Source: Curvularia sp. ZM96
Lineage: Eukaryota > Ascomycota > Dothideomycetes > Pleosporales > Pleosporaceae
Direction: 5' to 3'
Length of the DNA stretch: 64,000 bases
NCBI GenBank assembly: GCA_022457065.1
Contig: JAJGBQ010000008.1
Location: forward strand, 62,001-126,000
Shown piece after piece: positions 1 to 10,993 of this stretch. The position numbers and the translations under genes were made by a program. Position 1 is the stretch's first letter. Every line of letters starts with the position of its first letter. Below the pieces are notes generated by a model, which worked only from the letters and a program-made list of their open reading frames with translations, had not been told where the DNA came from and ran no database searches.

Positions 1-96
1 CAACTCTCGAGCTTCGATTCCAGTAAGACGCTGTGCAGGCTGCGGGGTAGCTACAACAATAGTAGCCATAAGAAGTGATAGGATAAGAGGTTTCAT
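1..96 (-). CDS. Small secreted peptide, C-terminus off the window edge
   Basis: An ATG on the minus strand at 94-96 opens a frame that runs to the window edge (32 codons). The start MKPLILSLLMATIVVA is a clear signal peptide: a Lys, then a hydrophobic stretch ending in small residues, with TPQPAQRL after the likely cleavage point. The visible part ends in EAREL, so a propeptide with an Arg cleavage site is possible. No cysteines are seen yet. It opens a run of small secreted peptide genes (1043, 2291 and 4570). The secretion call is fairly secure; identity is unknown because the mature part lies outside the window. Confidence 0.5.
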   Translation of the reverse strand, partial: MKPLILSLLMATIVVATPQPAQRLTGIEAREL

Positions 97-1042
97 TGCA
101 AATAATTTTTTGGTCAATGGTCGAGTCGTGTTCGTTGTGGTGACGTTCAAAGGAAGATTAACTGTGTTAAGAATGATGAATGATGGTCGTACTGAGAGAA
201 GAAGTTGTAGACTTTATACCCGGGAGCTGGTATCCCTAGGACATTCGCACAACAGATGCCTAGTTCAAAGTATAATCTTTTCTTAGAATAGGGAACAGCT
301 AAATTAATCATCAGATTTTTTTTTGTCAATATCCCGTGTGTAGGGGCTTCCACGGCGATATTAGAAACGTTATCGCACGTTTCCGAATAAACTTTCCAAT
401 TGACTTTAGCCAATGTACCTAGAAGGCCCTTTCTAAGCGATGTGAAAGGGCTAGTAAGGCGGGGTAGAAAGGTATGCGGACATAGAGATTTTGTGAGGCA
501 AAAACATAGAAACACTAGCAGTAAAGACAAGATAGGATGCTCAAAGACAACATGAGACAGATGCGAAATAGAAAAATCGCGCAATTAGGTTATATCAAAG
601 CTCAGTGGTAAGTTCAAAGAGCAAGAATATCTGCTGCAAAGAACTGAGCGCCTTTCAGTGAGTTCCTTAGTAGTACTTCGGTATGACACACAAGATTTCG
701 GTGACTTTAGCTCACCTAAACTCTATTCAAAACTTACGTAGCCACTGTGTACACGTGGCTACGTACTTATCATCTGTGGGTTAGATATTATCCTTACCTG
801 TTACAAACCTTCTACACTGTAGATTACGAATATCGGCCCGATATTATATTGTGACTCAGGGGTATCAACGTAAGCTTCACGTGAGCGTTCTAATACTGTG
901 ACTACATTCATTTTATAAGAGACGAATAATGCTGGACATCATGTAACTATATATAATATGTAGTTATCCCTTTTGAATCTAATGTAACTCTATCGAAAAC
1001 CAATATCTCCCCCGCAAGAACATTTTCTCAGTCAATATTAAA
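97..1042. other. Intergenic, no convincing gene
   Basis: AT-rich spacer between two divergent small secreted peptide genes. It must hold both promoters. A 145-codon minus-strand frame at 147-584 has no recognisable domain and lies directly upstream of the 96-1 gene, so it is not called. Confidence 0.4.
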
Positions 1043-1207
1043 ATGCAATTCCCTCAATTCTCAATTCTTACTATCTGCCTCTTCGCAGTAGCAACCATCG
1101 CCAGTCCCGCTGCTGAACCTATGCCGCAAGAGAAACCAGCTTGCTGCGCAGCTGCAGACCCAGCTAAAGCCTGCAATTTTGCTCGCTATGGAAACATTTG
1201 CGGTTAG
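1043..1207 (+). CDS. Small secreted Cys-containing peptide, 54 aa
   Basis: Single-exon frame of 54 codons plus TAG. The N-terminus MQFPQFSILTICLFAVATIA is a typical fungal signal peptide, followed by a short acidic/Pro propeptide (SPAAEPMPQEKP). The mature tail has four cysteines in the pattern CC...C...C and ends in NICG. Size and layout match fungal small secreted proteins, which are often effector candidates. No family is recognised. It lies in a group of similar genes at 1-4.8 kb. Confidence 0.55.
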   Translation: MQFPQFSILTICLFAVATIASPAAEPMPQEKPACCAAADPAKACNFARYGNICG

Positions 1208-2290
1208 GGTTGGAATTCCAATGCCGAAAGAACTATCAACTTCATTGCCTGATTTAAGGTGAAGGTTTTTCTATATAACTATATAGAACAAAGAGGCTAA
1301 TCTTTATGGGTTAGTCTTGCAGGGCTGCAAGGACATACCATCTTCGAATATGTCGCGAAATATCAGAATGCTTGTATCTAGTCGCTCCTACGTAGGGTGA
1401 TTAGCATAAGGTGCTAGGCATAGATTATAAAAATATAACTTGTGCTAACAATTTTGCGACTGTTGGATTCTTGTGTGAATATCGTCCTTGGATAACCTAG
1501 TGTAGCGGGCTGAACTACCTCTGGTAGAGCTACTTGATGGGATTTCGGTTGACGCGTCCGACGGACACTTGGATCATCAACCCTCGGGTCGTCGTTTACC
1601 CAACAAATAAATAAACAACCGCGCAGCAAATAGATAGTTCCCCATCGAATACAGCCTCTTGTGTGTCAAGCATTTGCTCATCAGAGCGCAGTCTCTTACG
1701 TCTGTTCTTTATACATACTTATTACTATAGGTCTGTAACTTTTCCATTGCCATACTCATTATGATTATAGGCGAGGAGGGCTGTCTAACGAGCATGCATT
1801 CACCTACCCTACAGAAGAAGAAAGATAAGAAGTAAAGCTATTGTACAACGCCTATCTTTTATACTCTTGCTTGCTCACCTAATCGTACGTACGCGTATTC
1901 ATGTGATTCTAGTAGTCACATACTCTGTCACATGACTATCTGGTGAGAGAGACGCGTAGCCCTTTATACAAAGATCTGCTTAAGTCTAAAAGTCTCTACA
2001 GCTTGATCGTAACGCGTTTAAAAAGTGTTAGTTCTATGCAGAGGGATGTTCAATCTACAAGAATGGACGTTAGTATGTGACATTTAGAGCAGTGACGCTC
2101 ATCGATTTGGCTGTAATTTTACCGCACAATCGGAAGCAAGCATTCGTGCATTATCGTGGGGACGGAACTTGTGGGCCAAAACAATAAAATTCTTTACTGA
2201 CTACAGTGGAACGAGTGACTTAGATCGTTCCAGATGAAAACCGAGACAATGTAGCAATCGGCACACTGATTAGTCGTACTTTATACGTGC
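1208..2290. other. Intergenic with one decayed LTR-like repeat
   Basis: Apart from the LTR-like stretch at 1501-1699, no coding potential or conserved structure is seen here. Confidence 0.4.
1501..1699 (+). repeat. Decayed LTR-like repeat, related to 34306-34566
   Basis: Starts TGTAGCGGGCTGAAC and ends near CTTACG. The same order of short motifs (start block, a TAAATAAAC block, ATAGCTCC-like, CGAATACA, GAGCGCAG, CTTAC) occurs at 34306-34566, which starts TGTAACGGGCTGAAC and ends CCCCTTACA. TG...CA ends suggest solo LTRs; no target duplication is visible at either copy. Confidence 0.45.
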
Positions 2291-2530
2291 TTAACATCTG
2301 CACGGATCACTAAAAGAAGGCCCGGCGCAACACGTGTTGCATGGCGTGCAGCCATATTGGCAACAGATTCCTTTGTTCTTGTCGCAGCAATTATTGAAAC
2401 AATCATTGTTGTCGCGGCAAGCGGCTAAGATGTTCGAATGAGCAACCCGTTTGCGAGATCTTGTGCTATTGTCAGATATATACATACCTGCTGCAAAACC
2501 AAAAAGCAGAGCAAATTGAATGAAGCGCAT
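2291..2530 (-). CDS. Secreted cysteine-rich peptide (12 Cys)
   Basis: The frame starts MRFIQFALLFGFAA, a signal peptide. The segment that follows (GMYISDN...NILA) is probably a short in-frame intron: the DNA reads GTATGT at its start and TTAG at its end. With or without it the frame stays open. The C-terminal 42 residues hold 12 cysteines, including three CC pairs (CC, CC, CC), in a compact knottin-like spacing, and end in DPCRC. The Cys density is far above that of a random frame. No named family is recognised; it is a plausible secreted effector or antimicrobial-type peptide. Confidence 0.6.
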   Translation of the reverse strand: MRFIQFALLFGFAAGMYISDNSTRSRKRVAHSNILAACRDNNDCFNNCCDKNKGICCQYGCTPCNTCCAGPSFSDPCRC

Positions 2531-3884
2531 TCTTCTGCCGGTAACTTTCTTTACGATATCGAAAAGAGGGTTAGGAAACTAACTCAGCTTTGGAGATTTA
2601 GCTTGAAGATAAAAACTGGTCTTGTGAGACGTGAAGTGATTGAAAGTATTCTTGTTGTTCGTCTGGCGATGATTAAGTATCAGCTAGCAGAGGAGAAGGG
2701 CTCTTAAAGGTCTTCGGCGGCTAATATAGCACATGCTCGGAAATATTCGCATATTAATTACTAGTAGACCACCCCGTACTTTCTCTCACGCTCTAGGACA
2801 GCCTGGATCGTTGGCGGTAGCTCGGCTGCGGGGGTTCTGGGTTTTCCCTGTAATTTTGCCGAATGGGACGGCATTAGTAATAATCTAAGTTTCTGGGAAA
2901 TTAGAACTAGCAGCGGTAGCAGACCCACTCCCGCTAGAAACGTCTCTAAGCCAGGCCGTTTTTGCAGGCTGTAGTGGAGCGCTAGCGTCTACAGTGCGGC
3001 TACCGCACCCATCTCTTGATACAATGAACTCGACAGAGAGGAAGAGAGGTGAGCTGGAAATGTTATGTGCCGTGGATGACGACGCGATGCAGGTTGTGAA
3101 GCGTAAGAAGTAAGCTAAGTGAGCATTGTGTTATTCCTCACCGCCCGCAACACCCTGCTAAGTTGGACATAGGCCTCACAGCTCGACAGATATAGTGGAA
3201 CTTATCAAGGCATTTCATTACCCTGTCGATTCTAAGAGCTCTCTACGGAAAGTGCGAGACGATGTATCGCCTAACTTGCCTAATCGGACTCGGGATGAGC
3301 TAAGCAACTTTGGGCACGGTCTGGCACGGTCTGACTGTGCTCTTAAGAAAAATGCCGAAGATGATAGCAGTGATGGAATAAGACTGTGGATGCCGCGACG
3401 GCATCGCCGATTGATTGGTAAAACTCCTCGAGGTATTCAGATACCAACTGTTCTCCTGAGGAACAGAGTCCATTAAGCAGGGTTTCTAATGGTACTTCCC
3501 GCCAGCAGAGAGCACTCGAACCCAGAAACTCCTAGTACGACCTCTAGCTAGAACCGCTAGCAGATTCACAAGGTCAGGCGTGCTCACCCCTGTTACAAGA
3601 AACTTTGACCTTGTTAACGACTTACTTTGTGGATGAGATCCTGGGTCTCGGTGGGCCGTGCTACAACCTGCGGCAGATGAGCTCTAAGCGGGCAGACTGG
3701 GGAGACATTATTAAGGACGATTCCGTGAGCATTTCTCTTCCATAGCCCCTTGCATGCGCTGCTACATAATGAGATTAGCTTTCGTGCGAAGAGAGTCAAC
3801 ACAGTCATCTCAAACGTCAATTCCGGCGTAACCGCACTCGCGCGAAAGCCTTAACACCGTGGGACTATTTCACTAGTGTTGCTT
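2531..3884. other. Intergenic, no supportable gene
   Basis: A 93-codon plus frame at 3195-3476 and an 89-codon plus frame at 2438-2707 show no signal peptide, domain or transposase motif. Fragments may be old transposon DNA, since the right-hand end joins a pogo remnant. Confidence 0.3.
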
Positions 3885-4131
3885 ATGCATATGGTGATAG
3901 GAAGAAGGCAAAGAAGAGAGCACACGCTGAGGTGAGCGAGCCTTCACGACGGCGCTGTGTACGCTTCGGTGAGGCAGGTCATAACGCGCGCATATGTAAG
4001 CAGGTGGAAGTGATAGATTCTAAATCAATTGCTTACTGCAATTTATATTTACTTACCATTATGGTTGTGTTGTAATAGTCATGATTTTTGGTGGGGTCTT
4101 GACGTCGTGGCAAACTAACCCCTCTCAGACG
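3885..4131 (+). mobile_element. 3' end remnant of a pogo/Fot1-type element
   Basis: This stretch matches, with many substitutions, the last part of the pogo element at 60133-62005: the Lys/Arg-rich tail (GATAGGAAGAAGG), the zinc-knuckle region, and the right terminal repeat (GGGTCTTGACGTCGTGGCAA and CTCAGACGTCA). Only the 3' end is recognisable. It is decayed and non-coding. Confidence 0.6.
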
Positions 4132-4569
4132 TCATCTGAGTGCCTTGTGCACAAAGTTTTTGGTGTTATCGCTTCTCTCCACTAGAATAGAACATATTCA
4201 CCACATTTTTGAAAGCTTATGGAAGTATGATTACGTGTGCTATATTTGGTCCGAAACTATCATTTTAAAGTTACGGAATGCTCGGAAGCGAGGTGACGTG
4301 TACACATGGTTGTCGCCGTCAGAGTCTATCGTACTGCTGAAGATGTACCAGGTTATGTAACACGGCATGATGCTCATGCCTCTTTCTCATCACCGAATAC
4401 CCTCTATTTGATACAGACTTTTGGTTCGGCAATTATTAATATGTAGCTAGTTAAAGCCCTACGCTATATAAGCTGGTCTGGTGCTTGCCTTCAAGCGCAT
4501 CTTATATTATTTATTCTGGTAACTACCTGTATTGCGATCAAACTCGACAAAACGCAGACGAACTCTATA
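4132..4569. other. Intergenic, promoter side of the 4570 gene
   Basis: No gene seen. A TATATAAGC motif at about 4463-4471 lies about 100 bp upstream of the secreted peptide start and could be its TATA box. Confidence 0.3.
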
Positions 4570-4817
4570 ATGAAATTCTTCATCATTCTTCTTGCTACTA
4601 TTGCCACAGCATTTGCTGTCGCAGTTCCTGAAGCTCAGCCTGATAGTCTCGGCAAGCGGGCCTGCTACACTGCGGTAAGCAGGTTGAATAGTATTACTAT
4701 TTTACAGCGATTGAGCTAACTTTCTATCTTCCATAGTATCAAGCTTGCAAAAGCGTTTGCCCAAACGCTCCTTGTTCTAGAGGTGGTTCCAACACGGCTC
4801 CAGAATTCTGCTGTTGA
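4570..4817 (+). CDS. Small secreted Cys-rich peptide with Kex2 site, 61 aa, two exons
   Basis: Exon 1 is 4570-4674 and exon 2 is 4737-4817, with a 62-bp intron (GTAAGC...CATAG). The join is in phase 0 and gives 61 residues. The order is signal peptide (MKFFIILLATIATAFA), a short propeptide, a KR Kex2-type site after residue 30, then a 31-residue mature part with six cysteines ending in CC. This layout of signal, propeptide, KR and Cys-rich core is typical of processed fungal effectors and antimicrobial peptides. A gene of the same size and a single intron is found at 32875-33116. No named family is recognised. Confidence 0.65.
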
Positions 4818-5984
4818 ACATGGGTTTGATATCTTATTTTCGTGGCTAGCAGGAATTCGGAATAGTTAGATGTTGGTAGCGCTCATCAATCAGTCCGGTC
4901 TAGTACAATATCTTGAAGATCGACATAGCCCGTATTGACTTTTAAATGTTATCAGAAAATTGAATTATCTACTGGCCTTCAACAGCTTGACATATATTTT
5001 TGTCTTAAAGCAACTTATGTCGATCAAAGAGTAGTGTAGGTGGTCAGTGCGTGCAACAGTTCACCCAATGCAACACCGCGCCCAATATGGCCGCCCACCA
5101 AAAACGAGGCTGTAGAGGGTGTGTTACACGGGGTTGGGCTATACTTCTCTAGTCTGGATCCGGGTTAGGGCGAGGTAGCTGAATGTTACTGACCTATAGT
5201 ATATGATGCTACGTGAATTTGACCCCCGATACATCCCAATCAGGTAATTACGCACTCTGATCCAAACACGCGCGTATGCGACACCGATCAGACACTGATT
5301 CTCGCCCATTCCAACGCGTTTCAGGTCTAGCGTAGACCCTCAAACCATCACATACTCCTAATAATGTGTACTAGAGTTATCTTGATAGTTACTCATACTT
5401 TTTATTCATATCTGTATCAATCGCGAAGAGATAGCAGCAACCTGAATTCTGTTAACATCAGCGTCTATCGCTAACCATCTTTTACTCAATACCAACCGCC
5501 TAGATCACAGCGTTAAAGAGGGATTTGAGGTGATAAAGCAATAGCTTCCTTCACTTGAAATAATAGATAGATCAAGAACCTTATGGAACATGACGAGGCT
5601 CTAGTGTTAGTTAGCTGCATCATACGGTTTCCCATTCTATAAGAACGGTGGTAGTCATCTGTATATCAAATTCATACGCTAGGCTGTGTTGGATAGTGCA
5701 GTTGGTGGATGTATGAACCGACGTAGCTTAATGAAAGAGCCACAAAGGTGGTAGTCATGGCTATGAAGAAGGTTTGGGCCGTTATGGAAGAATATCTTCG
5801 CTATAACTTTGTGTTGCAAACTGCGCAGCTGTCGGAAGCATGAACTTTGCTGATCATATCACCTACCGTTTAACCGTAGAATGACCGATAGCCTCTATAT
5901 AAGCAGATGAGACGACGTAGACAAAATGAATCAATCCTCTTCACAATTTTTCCTCACGCACCAAAGAGTGCGACACTAAATGTC
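4818..5984. other. Intergenic with a short repeat remnant
   Basis: About 5133-5207 (starting GTGTTACACGGGGTTGGGCT) resembles the start of the LTR-like sequence at 18777, so it is probably an LTR fragment. Otherwise nothing is recognised. Confidence 0.35.
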
Positions 5985-6925
5985 AGATACAGCTTGCCCT
6001 TCAGGCGCTCAAAAAAGACACGAATCTCTCAGAGCGACGCGCTGCAGCCATCTATAATGTCTCTCCCAAGACACTAAGCCGTCGACGCGCTAGGCAGACT
6101 TCAAAAGCAGATTGTTAGCCTAAATCAAAGAATCTAACTAAGTTTAAAGAGGACGTAATTATTGCGCATATACTTAAGCTAGTTACGCATGGATTTCCCC
6201 CAAGACTCGCAGACGTGGCTAATATAGCTAATTCTTTGCACGCTAAGCGCAATCTGGACCATGTTAGACAAAACTAGCCCAGTACGTTCGTCAAACGTCG
6301 ATCTGAGCTTGTGACGCGGTTTAATCGCAAGTACGACTACAAGAGAGCCCCCTACGAGCATCCTGAGACTATTCGAGCCTAGTTTAACCTAGTAGCCCGC
6401 ATGAAAGACAAGTATAGTATTGTAGACGACGATACGTACAACTTCGACGAGACAGGCTTTATAATGGGCTAGATTACCTCTAGGGCTATTATTACAGCTT
6501 TAGAGAGGCGTGGACGGCCAAAGACTGTTCAGCTAGGTAATAGAGAGTGGGCAACGGTTATCTAGGGCATCAATGCGACTGGGTGGACGATTCCGCCCTT
6601 TATCATCCTTAAGGCGCGCCACCACCTCTCAAGCTAGTACAAGGATGGCGATACACCCCAGGACTAGGTTATTAGGGTCTCTAAGAACGAATAGACGACT
6701 AATAAGCTTGGTCTTACGTAGCTAAAGCACTTTAATAAGCATACAAAGACGAAGAAGGTTGGCGTCTACTACCTACTTATTATTGACGGCCATAAGAGCC
6801 ACAACTCGCTAGGTTTTTAAAAAATACTGTAAAGATTATAGTATTGTTACTACTTGCATGCCCCTACACTCGTCTCACCTCTTGCAGCCTCTTGATGTAG
6901 GCTGTTTTGCCCCTTTAAAGTGTCA
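5985..6925 (+). pseudogene. Degraded pogo/Fot1-type transposase
   Basis: Reading the plus strand gives a pogo-family transposase broken by many in-frame stops. Recognisable parts in order are an HTH region (QIQLALQAL...SERRAAAIYNVS), KRRSEL and FNRKYDYKRAP, YNFDETGFIMG (first catalytic Asp), TGWTIPPFIILKARHHLS, IIDGHKSHNS (second Asp), and SSHLLQPLDVGCF. It matches the element at 60133-62005 throughout. Most stops are TAG where that copy has Trp or Gln, which fits C-to-T change at CpA sites as in RIP. Homology stops abruptly near 6925, at the Pro-Leu-Lys following the DVGCF motif. Confidence 0.85.
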
Positions 6926-8011
6926 GGAAGTGGGGTCGCTGCTTAATCTATATTAGATTAGAGGCAGCGTGATCGATGTATTCCAGCAGAGGAGTTGCTA
7001 GGGGAGAGAGGTTATCAAACAAGTCACTTTGGATCACTTAGATCACTCTTGATCAGACAAGTAAGATTGATGTGATTGAATCGCTCTGCTTTCTATCTAC
7101 ATAGCTATCCTACTACTATATATATTAGCTAGAATAGGTTCTAGACCAATCTATTAGCAGTAGATTGCATAATCTTTGTCGTCATAGATAGATATTAGAT
7201 GCTAATAGCATCTAATAATCGATTGATCACAGAATCCGGGTGTGATCATGAGCACCTGGATTCTGCTAGAGATCAGCTAAGTAGCTTATATCTCTAACAA
7301 AGGGTTGTCGAGAATAGTCAAGCGAGTAGTCTAGACTTAAGCAGGGCTACTGTTGGACAGTATAATTAGCCATTGTTATGTTATTCATATTGGTCAGAGT
7401 AATTATAAGACACTATATTGAGACTGCATTAGAGTATTCTCGATAGTCCAGGACCTTAGGAGAAACAGAAGCGGACATAAAGAATTTGAAATTGAGTGAA
7501 ATAAGAACGCCGCCCTATGGTATCCCACAGAATACATAGTGCTAAACTGTATTTACGCCACCTCCCTCTTCTCCTAGCCGTTGTAAATACCTATTCCGAC
7601 GATCTCTCGTGTAGAATTTAGACACTTTGCGCTTCTGGTGGCACTAGTGTAGTAGACATAGTAGCACAAAGACTGCTACAATTGCATATACTAACACTAG
7701 TGTCAAGATTGACAAGATTTTGCTTACGCTTTTCCTGCAGCAAGGAAAATGATCAAAAGACAAGCCGAGCACGCTGGGTAAAACGTGATTGCAAATTTAT
7801 TAGGACTCAAAGTTCTTAGAACATATCAATTAAGGAGCAAATAGATTCTATTACTGTGATGTGGTTGGTAGTAGTGCATCGGGTGAACTTTTGCAAGCTA
7901 TGACCCTCTCTAGTAGTAGTTAGTACACGATGTATATAGTGGGCATTCTTGGTGATTACAGCTCGAGCCTATGTCGTTGTTACTTACCCACCTCTTTGAT
8001 GGCAACTACTA
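6926..8011. other. Intergenic, decayed MITE-like DNA
   Basis: About 6926-7330 contains GTCAG, repeated GATCA/GATTG words and an inverted pair AGAATCCGGGTG / CACCTGGATTCTG. These resemble the TGTCAGA-ended MITEs at 32350 and 34715. From 7480 to 8011 no gene or clear repeat is seen. Confidence 0.35.
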
Positions 8012-8887
8012 TCACATCAGTCTGCGAAGATCGTCTCCATTAAAGATTGGAGCTACAACCCCATTGCCTGTGCGTAGACGTTCAGCCTGTTCCGCGAAGA
8101 ATTTTTCTGCCCTGTCCTTCGCCTCCTGGTCTAGAGGCCCATACGTTGTGACCGTGACATACTTCTCTAAGTCATCTCCAGCTAACCTGTTCGTGATCAT
8201 CCGAGCGCAATGTGCATCATGCTCAAAAAGTTCCTTTCGATCCATTGTGATAATCGTGCCATCAAAATGACTTAATGCATTCCGCCGCCACACAAAGAGG
8301 CAGTGAAGCGTGTGTTGTCTTCCAGTTTGCCACACTCTTAACCCTGGTCGAATGTTTTCGAGCATTTCTGTAGCCTCCATAGATGTAAGAGTCCCATTGC
8401 CTTCCACATCGACCTGATAAATCCACGATCCGTTCTTCCCGGGCCCAAGCTGTGAAAATTCGTCATTTAATAGTGGATTTACGCAATCCGGTCGAGTAAA
8501 ACGATTCTCGATATGATCATAAAGACAGCCCCTTGAAAGAGCTTCCGCTTGCGTTCCACCACATGTTCTGACACAATAGTTTGTGAGAAAATCTCGATCA
8601 TGGACCTTTGGCGGGAAGGCAAGATGGAAACCACGGAGGGAAACATCGATTGCGCCCCATGACGCGAGGATGGCAAAGGCAGTCATATATCCTATGTGGA
8701 GTACTCGCTTCCAACGCCACGGTTTCTCGTTACCAAGCCAATCTCGCGCATCACTCTTGGGTTGATCGTACAATTCGGATGTGGAGTCAGACGTAGATTC
8801 TTGAAACACATCACACTCTGGACATTCTTGTGCCGAGGATAATTGCTCGTATGGTTGTTTGTCCCGCCAGATTCGTTTTACAAACAT
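8012..8887 (-). CDS. UstYa-like (DUF3328-related) oxidase, gene A
   Basis: Single-exon frame of 291 aa. The order is a cytoplasmic N-terminus, one membrane segment at about residues 62-82, then a lumenal domain. That domain starts with a Cys block (CGGTQAEALSRGCLYDH, about 109-125) and carries two HxxHC motifs: HTLHC at 192-196 and HDAHC at 223-227. Paired HxxHC motifs after one N-terminal membrane helix define the UstYa family. In ustiloxin-type pathways these enzymes oxidatively cyclise ribosomal peptides in the secretory pathway. The Cys block is shared with gene B at 12441-13154, so A and B form one subfamily, distinct from C, D and E. It is the left-most cluster member, separated from the precursor gene by a LINE fragment and a MITE. 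The substrate is inferred from context. Confidence 0.8.
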   Translation of the reverse strand: MFVKRIWRDKQPYEQLSSAQECPECDVFQESTSDSTSELYDQPKSDARDWLGNEKPWRWKRVLHIGYMTAFAILASWGAIDVSLRGFHLAFPPKVHDRDFLTNYCVRTCGGTQAEALSRGCLYDHIENRFTRPDCVNPLLNDEFSQLGPGKNGSWIYQVDVEGNGTLTSMEATEMLENIRPGLRVWQTGRQHTLHCLFVWRRNALSHFDGTIITMDRKELFEHDAHCARMITNRLAGDDLEKYVTVTTYGPLDQEAKDRAEKFFAEQAERLRTGNGVVAPIFNGDDLRRLM

Positions 8888-9129
8888 CTTCTATTCCCTT
8901 GTTAACACAGACCTAGGTGCTTTTTTCTGACTTACTGGTAGCATACATGTGTACTTTGAACGCTGATGCTAGGAGACAAACATCTAAAGTGATGAGATGC
9001 GGATATGTGACACTCCAGTGAAAAATCTTAGAAGAATAAAAATGATACTGTTGAGCGATAGAAAAGACCCACTCTCTGGATCAATTTAGAGATGGAAAAG
9101 GTTTGTAGCTAGATTCCTAAACATACAGC

Positions 9130-9270
9130 ATTGATACGGACATGACGTCTGCAGCACGGCCATTAACGGCTGTAATACGGCCCTTAATGGCGGTAATACG
9201 GACATGTTGACTGCAACACGGACATTTTCGGCTGTAATACGGACATGACGACTGCAACACAGACGCTTGT
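9130..9270. repeat. Imperfect tandem repeats, GTAATACGGACATG type
   Basis: Alternating words such as GCTGTAATACGGACATG and GACTGCAACACGGACATT are repeated over about 140 bp just outside the 3' end of the LINE fragment. They may be part of the LINE tail or an older minisatellite. No other copy is seen in the window. Confidence 0.5.
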
Positions 9271-9274
9271 ACAC

Positions 9275-10993
9275 ACACACAATTTATTTACGCCCGGCGG
9301 CCGAGCCGAAAGGGCTACTAACGCTAGTCTAACTACACTTTCTCTACTTAGTCTTGGTCTCCTTAGCCCATATGTCTTCTTTGGCCTGCTTCTTTATATA
9401 GCTTATCATCTAAGTCGAAGCCCTTACTTAACACCTTGGCATGCTTCTTCTCTATTTACTGCTATTCCTCGTCAGATGCTCGTGGGTTAGTGTTGCTGGT
9501 GGTAGACTGGCTTAGAGTCGGCATCTCCAAGAGATTCTCTAAGTGTTCAGCGTCCTATCTTCGGCGGCTGAAGCGGTGTCTACTTCTGTTGCACAAGGCT
9601 GCTAATAAGTTTACGTTAGTAGCTAAGGTTTACCTAGTGGTTAGTTAGATATTAGTTTGCATCGAGTCTCCGTGTTGCTATTGCGAATCGTATCGTCGCT
9701 CGCACTGCGTTCATATCTGGCGCCCATTTCGCGTCGTCTGTCGCCGCTTTGCCGCCTAGGTAGAACGATATGTTTCCTCTATTTATCTGCGTGCACTGCA
9801 GCATTTCTATCCGCTGTGTCATCCATTTTCGGCAACGGAATAGAAAGTGCTCTACCGTCTCTGCTGCCTGTCCGCATTCGCATTGATCTGTCGTTGATGC
9901 TTTGATTCGGTGTCGATACGTGTTCAGCTGCGCCATGCCTGTTCTAAGCTGGGCAAGCACGCTGCTCTCTTTCCGCGAAAGCCCGTCGTAGAGTTGCCGC
10001 GTATGCTTTCCTGGCAGTGCCGTGTCGATTCGTTTAGAGTATGCTCCCACGTCTGCTGGCACCTTCTTGGCTATGCCTTGCTTACGTGCAATATTGTGCG
10101 TCGTTGATCGCATTCTAGGAAGCTGTGTCTGTACCCTAGCAGTCAGTCTAGTTGCCATCTTCGCCTCTTGCTTGGCGAGGCTTGCGAGCTCGCACTCTCC
10201 GCTTGCAGGTAGCCATAGTACTGTCACTGTGTTGCCATCTCTTCTTAGTGTCTGCACAGTCTTGTAGAACTCGCTAATGTAGCTTTGCCCAGACTGCTGC
10301 CGCGGTTGCCTAAGTGTGAGCACAGCAGCCTTGTTTCTTGTTATGAGTGCGATGCTGCGATACCTCAGCTTCGGCAGTCTGCTCAGCGCCTTGGCCATTG
10401 CTGCCAGCTCTGCCGCATAAGGGTTCTGTTCCTCTCTCTTGCCTAATGTGACGGAGAAAGATTGTTTTTCGTTGTTCTGTATGTTGATCGCACCTCCCAT
10501 TCCAACTACTCCGTTCCGCGCTGAGCTGCTTACGGCGATGCGTACCGCCCAGTTCCCCTCGAGTTTCTGTGCCGCGTTCTCGACTACGGTCTGCACTCTC
10601 TTCTCCCATGGTGCCAGGACGCATGGCCGGATCGTCTCCATCTGCTCCATTTCTATGTCCTTGAGCGCTTCTGCCACCTGGAACAGCGGCGAGCGGTACT
10701 GTCTTCTGAACTTTCGCATCCGCGACGTGTTTCTTCGCAGTGGGTTCGTCTCAGGCAGCGCGTGGATGTCGGTCCACAGCTTGACGGCCCGCTTCCAGAA
10801 CCGCTCTTGTGCACTTGGGATGTGCGCCTCTGCCTCTGCTACCCACGTCGCTACCGTGAGAAACGTCCCTACGATCGCTTGTGCGCCTATTCTTTGCACC
10901 CTGTTGATGGGTCTTACTAGCTTGTCTTTGCAGGCATGCATCCACACGTTCGACGCGTAGTCTACTGTCGGCGCGACTGTCGCTAGACGCTTG
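9275..10993 (-). mobile_element. LINE retrotransposon, 3' fragment with RNase H domain
   Basis: The minus-strand frame ending at 9652 (open from 11046) encodes the C-terminal half of a Tad-type LINE polyprotein. It has the post-RT region (DYASNVW, RVQRIGAQAIVGTF), an RNase H-like domain (MGGAIN, PYAAELAAMAKAL, VTVLWLPAS) and a C-terminal zinc motif CECGQAAETVEHFLFRC. The RT core is missing. The first ~18 codons of the frame lie in the MITE at 10994-11275, so the true 5' boundary is that MITE. The 3' UTR runs to about 9275 and ends in an AC/TG-rich tail. A short matching 3' tail fragment occurs at 17405-17478. The copy is 5'-truncated and not autonomous. Confidence 0.8.

Noticed and set aside
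147..584. 145-codon minus frame with a hydrophobic start
   Set aside because: No family motif, lies in the promoter side of a secreted peptide gene, and codon choice looks random.
3195..3476. 93-codon plus frame
   Set aside because: No signal peptide, domain or second copy; surrounded by transposon debris.
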